From assembly GCA_963831385.1 (NCBI GenBank), contig CAWHPW010000014.1, positions 160,169 to 224,168 of the forward strand: DNA of 64,000 nt. Reading direction: 5' to 3'. Below the pieces are notes generated by a model. The model searched no databases and had not been told where the DNA came from. It saw only the letters and a program-made list of their open reading frames with translations. The stretch comes from JACVRX01 sp963831385 (lineage in GTDB: Bacteria; Actinomycetota; Actinomycetes; Jiangellales; Jiangellaceae). Of the stretch, positions 57,668 to 64,000 are shown piece after piece (position 1 is the first letter of the stretch; every line of letters starts with the position of its first letter). The position numbers and the translations under genes were made by a program.

Positions 57668-58930
57668 TCAACCGGAGAGAGCATCTCGCATGGGGATCAG
57701 CTTCGCGGCGCTTTCGCCCAGCTCGGCCTCAGGATCCGAACCGGCAACGATGCCGCACCCCGCAAACAGCCGCAGCCGGGCTGGGTCGTCCCGATCGATG
57801 AGCGCACAGCGCAGCGCGATTCCCCATTCCCCGTCGCCCGCGGCGTCCATCCAACCGACCGGGCCGGCGTACCGGCCACGGTCCATTCCTTCGATCTCCG
57901 CGATCAACGCGGCAGCAGCCCCCGTCGGCGTACCGCAGACGGCCGCGGTGGGATGCAGCGCGGCGGCGAGCGCGAGCGAGCTCGACGGCCCGGCGGCCAC
58001 CCCGGTGACGTCCGTCGCGAGATGCATCACGTTCGCGAGATGGAGCACGAACGGTGTTTCCGGAACGTTCGTGCTCGAACAGAACCGCCGCAGCGCGCCG
58101 GCGACCGATCGGACCGCGTACTCGTGTTCCTCCAAGTCCTTGCTGGACCGCGCCAGCGAGGCAGCGAGCGCCAGGTCGTGTCCGTCGTCGCCGGTGCGCC
58201 TGATCGTCCCGGCAAGGACCCGAGACGTGACCAGTCCGCGCTCCAGGCGGACGAGTAGCTCAGGCGTGGCGCCGAGCAGGCCGTCGACGCAGAACGTCCA
58301 ACAACGTGGGTAGTTCTCGGCCAGGCGAGCAAGCGGCCAGCGTGGGTCGACAGGAGCGGCAGACTCCGCCACCAGATCGCGCGCCAACACGACCTTCTCC
58401 AGGTCACCGGAGGCGATGCGGCTGACTGCTTCCTCGACCACGAGCTCCCACTCGGCACCGCTTCGGGTGCCGTCAGCGAACGCTGGTGGAGCTGGTCGCC
58501 GGACGGCCCGCGATTCGTCGAGCGACACAGCCGGCGGCAGAGCCCCCTCGACGCCCACAGTCGTGACCCACCACTGGCCGTTGCGGTGTCCGACGACGAC
58601 TTCCGGCAACACCATGACCGAAGATCCGCTGTGCTCGTCGAAGGTGAACGACCCGAAGGCCACCGGTCCACACCCGGGCAGCCGCACCTCGTCGCGCACC
58701 ACGGCATTCGCGAGCAGGTCCCGCCACCAGCGGTCGGCTCGCGCAAACCGATCTGGACCGTCCACCTCGGTGGCGGCCGCACGCCCCCAACCGACCAGGC
58801 CTTCGCCTCTGCGAACCCAGGCCAAGGGGGAATCTTCTGGGAGGAGGGCCAATAGCTGCCCAGGATCCGGAATCGCGGCTGTGCGCACGACCAACGAGAC
58901 GGTTTCTGGCGCTTGCGCCGCGGTGGTCAC
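57668..58930 (-). CDS. menF: Isochorismate synthase
   Basis: 420 aa from GTG 58930; the long in-frame extension to 59800 runs antisense through the carboxypeptidase gene and is rejected. Chorismate-enzyme motifs: DLEKVVLARDLV (base Lys), PELLVRLERGLVTSRVLAGTIRRT, ALHPTAAVCGTPTGAA, YAGPVGWMDAAGDGEWGIALR and LFAGCGIVAGSDPEAELGESAAK (magnesium Glu). It provides isochorismate for MenD; siderophore use (EntC/DhbC) cannot be excluded from sequence but the men context favours menaquinone. A TACGCT ends 8 nt before the start. Confidence 0.93.
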   Translation of the reverse strand: MTTAAQAPETVSLVVRTAAIPDPGQLLALLPEDSPLAWVRRGEGLVGWGRAAATEVDGPDRFARADRWWRDLLANAVVRDEVRLPGCGPVAFGSFTFDEHSGSSVMVLPEVVVGHRNGQWWVTTVGVEGALPPAVSLDESRAVRRPAPPAFADGTRSGAEWELVVEEAVSRIASGDLEKVVLARDLVAESAAPVDPRWPLARLAENYPRCWTFCVDGLLGATPELLVRLERGLVTSRVLAGTIRRTGDDGHDLALAASLARSSKDLEEHEYAVRSVAGALRRFCSSTNVPETPFVLHLANVMHLATDVTGVAAGPSSSLALAAALHPTAAVCGTPTGAAAALIAEIEGMDRGRYAGPVGWMDAAGDGEWGIALRCALIDRDDPARLRLFAGCGIVAGSDPEAELGESAAKLIPMRDALSG

Positions 58931-58938
58931 GGCAGGTG

Positions 58939-58944
58939 AGCGTA
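58939..58944 (-). promoter_or_regulatory. -10-like hexamer of menF, leaderless pattern
   Basis: TACGCT on the minus strand, 8 nt before GTG 58930. Confidence 0.45.
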
Positions 58945-59001
58945 CGTCGAGTGACCGCAGCGGCGCCGTACGGGGCCGATAGAGACATCGCGGGCAGATA
59001 T

Positions 59002-59030
59002 TGACATGTGAGACGTCGGCCAGCAGGCTC
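59002..59030 (+). promoter_or_regulatory. Promoter of the M14 carboxypeptidase gene
   Basis: TTGACA (59002-59007) and CAGGCT (59025-59030) are 17 bp apart, a strong vegetative-type promoter, with a leader of about 50 nt ending in AAGGGGACGCCTG before ATG 59087. Confidence 0.65.
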
Positions 59031-59086
59031 CGGTAGATACCCGCCCAAAACCGGGGCTGCATATCCCGAGAACAAGGGGACGCCTG

Positions 59087-62000
59087 ATGAGAGAACTTCG
59101 GCGTAGATCCGTCGTAGTCCTGTCCGCGATGGCTCTGGTAGGTGCGGCTGCGGTCACCGCGGCGCCCGCGGGCGCCGCCCCGCAGAGCTCGCCGGGCGGA
59201 GTTGATCTCGAGGTGTACGAGGGCGAGGTGGACGCCGCCGGCATCGAGACGATGCGGGAGCTCGGCCTGGACGCCGACAACTTCATCGTCGATGACACCG
59301 CGGGCGGCAACGTCGAGGTCGAAGCGGTGTTGAGCGATCGGCAGGCGGCCAAGCTGCGCGCGAAGGGCGTGGACCTCGAGGTCAAGGAGATCAACGGCGT
59401 GGCGGCGTCGGAGGTGCTGGAGCAGCAGGCACAGCAAGGGTGGGACGCGTTCCGTCCTTACGGCACCCCGGGTGGGATCAAGGACGAAATCCTCGCCACC
59501 GCGGCAGCCTTCCCCGGGCTCACCAAGCTCGTCGTGCTCGGTGAGACGGTGAACGGCCAGGAGATCCTCGCGCTCAAGGTGACCAAGGACGCAACCAAGC
59601 TCAAGGACGGCAAGCGTCCGGCCGTGCTCTACGCGTCGGCCCAGCATGCCCGGGAATGGATCACGCCGGAGATGACCCGGCGGCTGATGCACTACTACTT
59701 GGACAACTACGGCAGCGACCCGGAGATCACCGAGATCGTCGACACCACCGAGCTGTGGTTCATCCCGGTGCTGAACCCGGACGGTTACGACTTCACCCAC
59801 ACCGACGAGCGGCTGTGGCGGAAGAACCTGCGCGACAACAACGGCGACGGCGTGATCACCGTGGGTGACGGCGTCGACCTCAACCGGAACTTCGCCGTGA
59901 AGTGGGGATACGACAACGAGGGCTCCTCACCGGACCCGGCGAGTGACACCTACCGCGGCCCGGAGCCCAACTCCGAGCCGGAGACGCAGGCCTTGGACGA
60001 CCTGTTCGCACGGATCAGGTTCGAGTTCTTCGTCAACTACCACTCGGCTGCTGAGCTACTGCTCTACGGGATCGGCTGGCAGGTCAGCACTCCGTCTCCG
60101 GACGACACGATCTACGAGGCGATGGCAGGTACCGACGAGAATGACCCGCCAGGCTCAGCGATCCCCGGATACGACCCGGACATCTCCGCCGAGCTCTACA
60201 CCACGAACGGCGACACCGACACCCATGCCACGGTCAAGTACGGCACGCTGGGGTTCACCCCGGAGATGTCTACCTGCGAGGCCGCCTCGGACTCGGTGCC
60301 CGACGACGAGTGGGAAGCCGATGATTGCGTGAGCGGCTTCATCTTCCCCGACGACGAGGAGCTCATCCAGGCCGAGTTCGAGAAGAACATCCCGTTCGCA
60401 CTGTCCGTCGCACGTTCGGCACACGACCCGGACGACCCGGTGTCCGCCCTCGGTATCGACGCTCCAGATCTGGTTGCCGACCCGTTCCCGGTGTCCTATG
60501 GACGCACCCAGCCGGTAGCGGTCATCGCCAAGCGGTCGCTACATAACATCAGGGTCAACTACTCGATCAACGGCGAGCGCGTCCGAACGTCCCCGGTGAA
60601 GGAATGGGACGGCGGTGAGCGGTACGGCGACACCCACGACGACTACTACGGCGAGTTCCGGGCCAACATCGGGGCCAGCGAGGGTGACGTCGTCGAAGTG
60701 TGGTTCTCCGGTCGCAATGTCACTCGGAACGGTGGCTCTACGACGGTGTCCACCGTGCCGTTCACCTACACCGTGCACGACGACATCGGCGGCGACGTGC
60801 TCATCCTGGCGGCCGAGGACGTGACCGGTCTCAGCCCGGTGCAGGGCCTGACCAGCGCGCAGTACGTCGACGAGTACGCGTCGTCGCTCGATGCCGCCGG
60901 GTACAGCAGCGACGTCTACGACTTCGACGTCATGGGCCGGCAGGCACCGCATCACCTCGGCGTGCTCTCGCACTACGACGCCGTGGTTTGGGAGACCGGC
61001 AACGACATCATCCTGCGGTCGGTCGGCCAGGTTCCCGGCACGACGGCCAAGGCGGCGCTCGACATCGAGCTGTCCGTGCGCGACTACCTCAACGAGGGCG
61101 GCAAGGCGATCATCGCGGGCAAGTACGCGCTGTTCGCCCAGGCGGCCAACGGTGCGTACTGCGTACAACCCGTTCCAGCCGCCGGAGTGCACGACGCCGC
61201 AGGTCGTACCCGTGCCTGCCGCTCCTGAACGACTTCCAGCAGTACTGGCTGGGCGCCTACGTCAACGTCAGCGACGGCGGAACCGACCCAGACGGCGAGC
61301 CGTACCAGCTGATCGGCGACGAGGACGCGTTCGCCGGCTTCACCGGCGACCTCAACGCCGCCGGCTCGGCGGGGAACCAGGACCACACGGCCCTGCTGCT
61401 CACCACGTCGAGCTTCCTGCCGCCGGACCAGTTCCCGCAGTTCGCCAGCGAGGCGCCGGTGGACTGGGACATCCCGGGCGGGCCGTTCGACCCGCACACC
61501 GGCGAGTGGTACGTCTACAGCCAGCAGGCCGACGTGACCTACAAGCGGCTCACTCGCACCGTCGACCTGACCGGCGCGACGTCGGGCGAGCTGCGATTCT
61601 GGACGCTCGTACGACACCGAGGCTGGACTGGGACTACCTGTTCGTCGAGGCGCACGAGGTCGGGTCGGATGACTGGACGACGCTGCCGGACGCCAACGGC
61701 CACACCCAGGCAGGGAACAGGCGAGAGCTGCCCCGAAGGCTGGAGCGAGCTGCACCCGTTCCTCGCCCACTACCAGGGACCGAACTGCGAACCGACGGGT
61801 CCACGGGTGATTGGAACGCAGCCACCGGCTCGTCGCAGGGCTGGTCGGAGTGGTCGGTCGACCTGTCGAGCTACGCCGGGACGCAGGTCGAGGTCTCGAT
61901 CTCCTACGTGAGCGACTGGGGCACCCAGGGCATCGGCGTCTTCCTCGACGACGTCACCGTCCTTGTCGACGGCACGGCGGTGGCCGAGACCGGCTTCGAG

Positions 62001-62207
62001 GAGGATCTCAGCGGCTGGACGGTCAGCGGGTCGCCCGAGGGCTCGGCTGCGAACACCAACGACTGGATCCGGACCCAGCTCGGGTTCGAGGAAGGTGCCG
62101 TCACCACGACGGAGGACACCGTGTTTGCCGGGTTCGGCTTCGAGGGGCTTGCTCCAGCCGAGCGGGACGACCTCATGGCGCGGGCGATGGCGCACCTGTT
62201 CCCCTGA
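59087..62207 (+). pseudogene. Secreted M14 zinc carboxypeptidase, frameshifted in its C-terminal half
   Basis: The first ORF (59087-61228, 713 codons) keeps a signal peptide (VVVLSAMALVGAAAVTAAPAGA) and a full M14 domain: zinc motif ASAQHAREWITPEM, FIPVLNPDGYDFTHT, DLNRNFAVKWG, third ligand FFVNYHSAAELLLYG and catalytic Glu in GFTPEMSTCE. After NGAY a 7-bp tandem duplication (TGCGTAC at 61153-61159 and 61160-61166) breaks the frame. The reading then hops between frames: NPFQPPECTTPQ, then LLNDFQQYWLGAYVNVSDGG, then DWDYLFVEAHEVGSDDW, then EGWSELHPFLAHYQG, then DWNAATGSSQGWSEWSVDLS to AHLFP at 62207. At least five shifts separate recognisable C-terminal segments. The enzyme domain could still be secreted, but the C-terminal half is lost. 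Confidence 0.8.
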
Positions 62208-62221
62208 CGGGTGAAGCGCGA

Positions 62222-62250
62222 AAGGGGCGGCCGGGAACCGGCCGTCCCTT
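62222..62250 (+). terminator. Terminator of the carboxypeptidase gene
   Basis: AAGGGGCGGCCGG (62222-62234), GAA loop, CCGGCCGTCCCTT (62238-62250): a 13-bp stem with one G-T pair, 15 bp after the ancestral stop. Confidence 0.8.
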
Positions 62251-62450
62251 CGTCATGGGAGCCCTCCAGGCACGAGTCTCAACGAGCGGACGGAATTGGC
62301 GTAGCGACTTGCCGGCGTCGGAGCCGGCGAAGCAGTGACAACGCAATCAGCATCCCGGCCATGATCGCGACGTCAACAGCGAGGACTGACCACGACACCT
62401 CCGTCGGCGACTCCCATGGACTGGCCACCAACGACGCGCGCGACACGGTT

Positions 62451-62497
62451 GGAGGGTTTCCCACGTCTCCCTGGCCCGGAGAGGTGGAGAACCCTTC
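62451..62497. repeat. 47-bp palindrome, copy A (upstream of the menG fragment)
   Basis: GGAGGGTTTCCCACGTCTCC and GGAGAGGTGGAGAACCCTTC form an imperfect 20-bp stem around CTGGCCC. The following CGGTCAAGATAGGCGCC and GTG are the same as at the window end. The stretch 62251-62450 has no convincing gene. Confidence 0.85.
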
Positions 62498-62517
62498 AGT
62501 CGGTCAAGATAGGCGCC

Positions 62518-62589
62518 GTGTCGCGCGCGTCGTTGGACAAGCAGCCGCATGAGGTCGCCGCAATGTTCGACCGGGTCGCCGCTCGGTAC
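62518..62589 (+). pseudogene. menG: Duplicated 5' fragment of menG
   Basis: GTG 62518 starts 24 codons reading MSRASLDKQPHEVAAMFDRV-AARY, the N-terminus of demethylmenaquinone methyltransferase (UbiE/MenG), which would continue with D-L-T-N. Homology stops abruptly after Tyr (62587-62589) and the frame ends at 62616. The upstream 70 bp including the palindrome and the first bases of the gene recur at 63926-64000, where the real menG begins. The stretch 62590-62655 (GTGAGTCAGCGATGTTCTGA and following) is unexplained. Confidence 0.8.
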
Positions 62590-62655
62590 CCTCCAGGTGA
62601 GTCAGCGATGTTCTGAGACAGGAAAGGCGGTCCGACTGCCGCGCCTGTCGCAAGA

Positions 62656-62678
62656 TCAGCTAAGGCTGGGCGGTACCA
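62656..62678. repeat. 23-bp direct repeat, left copy (flanks vapBC 2)
   Basis: Begins TCAGCTAAGGCTGGGCGG; 21 of 23 bases equal 63337-63359. This copy encodes the end and stop of vapC. Confidence 0.85.
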
Positions 62679-63067
62679 ACACCGGGCAATGCGACACCGC
62701 CAGCGCGGGCCAGCCGCCTGTCCAGGGTGAGCATCGATGCCTCGAGCAGCTCGGCAAGTGCCACATACGAGGCGTCGTAGATGGTCAATGCGCCTCTCAG
62801 CGCCCATGCCCGCTCGGCGAGCGCAGCATAGGGCCACAGGTGCAGCGGCAGCGCCAGTAAATCGCCGTGCGCCAACGTGGCCTCGACCGGCTCGAGATCT
62901 CCGGCCAGCTGCCGCCGCCGCAGCACATTGCCTGTCTCGAACAGCGCGAGCTCGGGGGCTGCGATCTCGGCCGAGCGCACGGCCTCGGCCGCCCATTCGC
63001 CGGTCGGCCCCGCGTCGACCAGCAGAGCCACGAGGGCAGACGAGTCGAGAACCAAACGATCGGTCAC
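62660..63067 (-). CDS. vapC: VapC-type PIN-domain toxin (module 2)
   Basis: 135 aa. Acidic PIN residues: LVLDSSALVALL (Asp), LALFETGNVLRR (Glu), LTIYDASYVALAELL (Asp) and MLTLDRRLARA (Asp). ATG 63067 overlaps the antitoxin stop by 4 bp. The last residues GTAQP and the stop are encoded by the left direct repeat, so the repeat could have replaced the original 3' end. Confidence 0.9.
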   Translation of the reverse strand: MTDRLVLDSSALVALLVDAGPTGEWAAEAVRSAEIAAPELALFETGNVLRRRQLAGDLEPVEATLAHGDLLALPLHLWPYAALAERAWALRGALTIYDASYVALAELLEASMLTLDRRLARAGGVALPGVGTAQP

Positions 63068-63300
63068 CGTCGTTCGGCGTCGCGGTCCGCGAGAATGGCT
63101 GCGGCGTCGAGGTGACGACCCGCCGCCTTGGCCCGTGCCCGGACTCGGCTGACGGCCTCGTCGACACTCGGCCGGCCCGCCAGATCGCCAAGCGCTGCTG
63201 CCAGGTACTCCTGCAATGAGCGACCCGACCGAGCGGCCCGAGCCGCGAGCTCATCCCGGACGTCGTTCGGAACGTTACGGATCGTGATTGCCACAGCCAT
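63064..63300 (-). CDS. vapB: FitA-like ribbon-helix-helix antitoxin (module 2)
   Basis: 78 aa from ATG 63300. AVAITIRNVPNDVRDELAARAARSGRSLQEYL is the FitA-type RHH, and the C-terminal helix region (VDEAVSRVRARAKAAGRHLDAAAILADRDAERR) would bind the toxin. A TATTCT ends 6 nt before the start. An in-frame start at 63336 would overlap that hexamer and is rejected. Confidence 0.88.
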   Translation of the reverse strand: MAVAITIRNVPNDVRDELAARAARSGRSLQEYLAAALGDLAGRPSVDEAVSRVRARAKAAGRHLDAAAILADRDAERR

Positions 63301-63306
63301 GCTGTC

Positions 63307-63312
63307 AGAATA
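63307..63312 (-). promoter_or_regulatory. -10-like hexamer of vapB 2, leaderless pattern
   Basis: TATTCT on the minus strand, 6 nt before ATG 63300, in an AT-richer patch (AGAATAGCAGCATTGCAG). Confidence 0.5.
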
Positions 63313-63336
63313 GCAGCATTGCAGTCGGTTGAGCAC

Positions 63337-63359
63337 TCAGCTAGGGCTGGGCGGTATCA
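63337..63359. repeat. 23-bp direct repeat, right copy (flanks vapBC 2)
   Basis: Begins TCAGCTAGGGCTGGGCGG; two mismatches to 62656-62678. It lies 37 bp upstream of the antitoxin start, so the module is exactly bracketed. Confidence 0.85.
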
Positions 63360-63388
63360 GCTGTCGACGTCGGGCGCCGAGCGGAGGT

Positions 63389-63916
63389 GTGTCTTCGCCG
63401 TCGGCGGTCTCACTCATCCGATACGCGGCGATCGGCGCCGCACTCGGTCTGCTGTGGGGAGCCGCCATGCGAGGTTGGATGCGCTTCATCAGCACGACGC
63501 CGGAGTTCACCTGGAGCGGCACCGGGTTCATCCTCGCCGTCAGTGCCGTAGCAGGCCTAGGGCTGGGTTTGGTCGAGGCCGCTCGGCGCAGCGGCCGGCG
63601 TCGTACCTGGCGGCTGGCGGGCTTGATGGGCATTGGCGTGTTCTCCAACGTCGGCCTGTTCATGGCGCCGACCGTTCTGCTTGGTGGACTGGCGCTTGCC
63701 GGACGGTTTCACCCAGCCGTGCGCATCATCGCTGCTCTCCTCGCCATCGCACCGGTTGTGCTGCTGCTGCTGAACGTCGGGCCTGTGCCGCACTCATTGG
63801 CTGTCAGTGTGGGGATGTTTCTCTGGCTGGTTGGTGTGGAAGCTCTGGCGTTTTCGGTGCTGTTCCGGCGCTGGGCGTCGAGAGCGGCAACGCTGCCGCC
63901 CGAAACCTCCCCGTGA
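63389..63916 (+). CDS. Polytopic membrane protein of unknown function
   Basis: 175 aa from GTG 63389 (start uncertain; GGAGGT directly abuts it). About five membrane spans: YAAIGAALGLLWGAAMRG, FILAVSAVAGLGLGLVEA, LMGIGVFSNVGLFMAPTVLLG, IIAALLAIAPVVLLLLNVG and LAVSVGMFLWLVGVEALAFSVL. A basic cytoplasmic loop (RRSGRRRTWR) follows span 2. No family is recognised. It lies between the vapBC module and menG, inside the duplicated bracket. Confidence 0.65.
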   Translation: MSSPSAVSLIRYAAIGAALGLLWGAAMRGWMRFISTTPEFTWSGTGFILAVSAVAGLGLGLVEAARRSGRRRTWRLAGLMGIGVFSNVGLFMAPTVLLGGLALAGRFHPAVRIIAALLAIAPVVLLLLNVGPVPHSLAVSVGMFLWLVGVEALAFSVLFRRWASRAATLPPETSP

Positions 63917-63925
63917 CGTGCGACT

Positions 63926-63972
63926 GGAGGGTTTCCCACGTCTTGGTGGTCTGGAGAGGTGGAAAACCCTCC
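63926..63972. repeat. 47-bp palindrome, copy B (upstream of menG)
   Basis: GGAGGGTTTCCCAC (63926-63939) and GTGGAAAACCCTCC (63959-63972) pair with one mismatch. It precedes the menG start by 20 bp, so it may be an operator or a 5' leader hairpin, depending on the start of transcription. Confidence 0.85.
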
Positions 63973-63992
63973 GGTCGGTCAAGATAGGCGCC

Positions 63993-64000
63993 GTGTCGCG
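63993..64000 (+). CDS. menG: Demethylmenaquinone methyltransferase, first codons (partial)
   Basis: Only GTG-TCG-CG is visible, identical to the first bases of the 62518 fragment and preceded by the same palindrome and AAGATAGGCGCC. Since menG normally follows menD and menF, the intact gene is expected to continue beyond the window. This is inference from the duplication. Confidence 0.55.

Noticed and set aside
58931..59800. 290-residue N-terminal extension of isochorismate synthase
   Set aside because: It is antisense to the signal peptide and catalytic domain of the carboxypeptidase; family members start near GTG 58930.
62279..62464. Small minus-strand ORF with one hydrophobic segment
   Set aside because: Its start lies inside the palindrome, there is no ribosome site, and the sequence is only 61 codons; coding is possible but unsupported.
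62590..62655. Possible insertion-sequence end (GTGAGTCAGCGATGTTCTGA region)
   Set aside because: It has the look of a transposon terminus but no matching inverted end or transposase was found in the window, so it is left unassigned.
1..64000. tRNA, rRNA or riboswitch genes
   Set aside because: No cloverleaf, rRNA signature or recognised riboswitch core was seen while reading the intergenic regions, although a covariance search could not be run.

Overview
The window is GC-rich, densely coding chromosome from an actinobacterium (Actinomycetota). Evidence: an Lsr2 nucleoid protein, the 33-residue ribosomal protein bS22, a ClpC/RadA/DisA block, a DtxR-type iron box, the menaquinone (menABCDEFG) pathway, system II cytochrome c maturation, many 4-bp ATGA/GTGA gene overlaps, and at least nine genes with a -10-like hexamer only 6-9 nt before the start codon (leaderless style). 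Gene order resembles the Frankia/Streptomyces/Mycobacterium side of the phylum; the genus cannot be fixed from the sequence alone. No rRNA, tRNA or CRISPR array was seen.

Layout. 1-3.9 kb: end of nadC, coaX, a STAS protein, lysS, argA-type acetyltransferase, lsr2. 4.3-11.7 kb: clpC, a TPR protein, and a minus-strand operon (Cys-rich protein, radA, disA, mutY) for genome integrity and c-di-AMP. 11.8-14.9 kb: TIM-barrel isomerase, TetR regulator and an ABC exporter. 15-17.9 kb: proline dehydrogenase plus proC, a GNAT protein and a decayed luciferase-like oxidoreductase. 17.9-23.1 kb: acuC-type deacetylase, HTH protein, bS22, SDR epimerase, acyltransferase, HAD phosphatase, glutaredoxin. 23.1-25.3 kb: efeO-efeB iron uptake genes under an iron box. 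25.4-31.1 kb: rex-hemA-hemC-hemD-hemB under a Rex-box promoter. 31.1-39.6 kb: cupin, DUF2203, membrane spermidine-synthase-like protein, a polytopic protein, a secreted SH3 protein and a membrane alpha/beta-hydrolase. 40-46 kb: hemL, phosphatase, then tlpA-ccdA-resB-ccsB for cytochrome c maturation. 46-51 kb: vapBC, PLDc_N protein, threonine-dehydratase-like enzyme, DUF4229, and an accessory methyltransferase/XRE/DUF397 cluster. 51.2-64 kb: menaquinone genes menA, menE, menB, a lipoprotein, menC, menD, menF, then a decayed M14 carboxypeptidase, a duplicated menG 5' end, vapBC and the true menG start at the window edge.

The biological theme is respiratory redox metabolism: heme (hemA-L), cytochrome c maturation, menaquinone, Rex NADH sensing, glutaredoxin and heme/iron handling by EfeO/EfeB. 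The most unusual content is structural. A 90-bp palindromic element occurs three times with constant architecture and compensatory base changes. A 105-bp cruciform sits inside resB and coincides with its split into two ORFs joined by ATGA. A second palindrome precedes both copies of the menG 5' end, and that duplication brackets a vapBC module which itself lies between 23-bp direct repeats.
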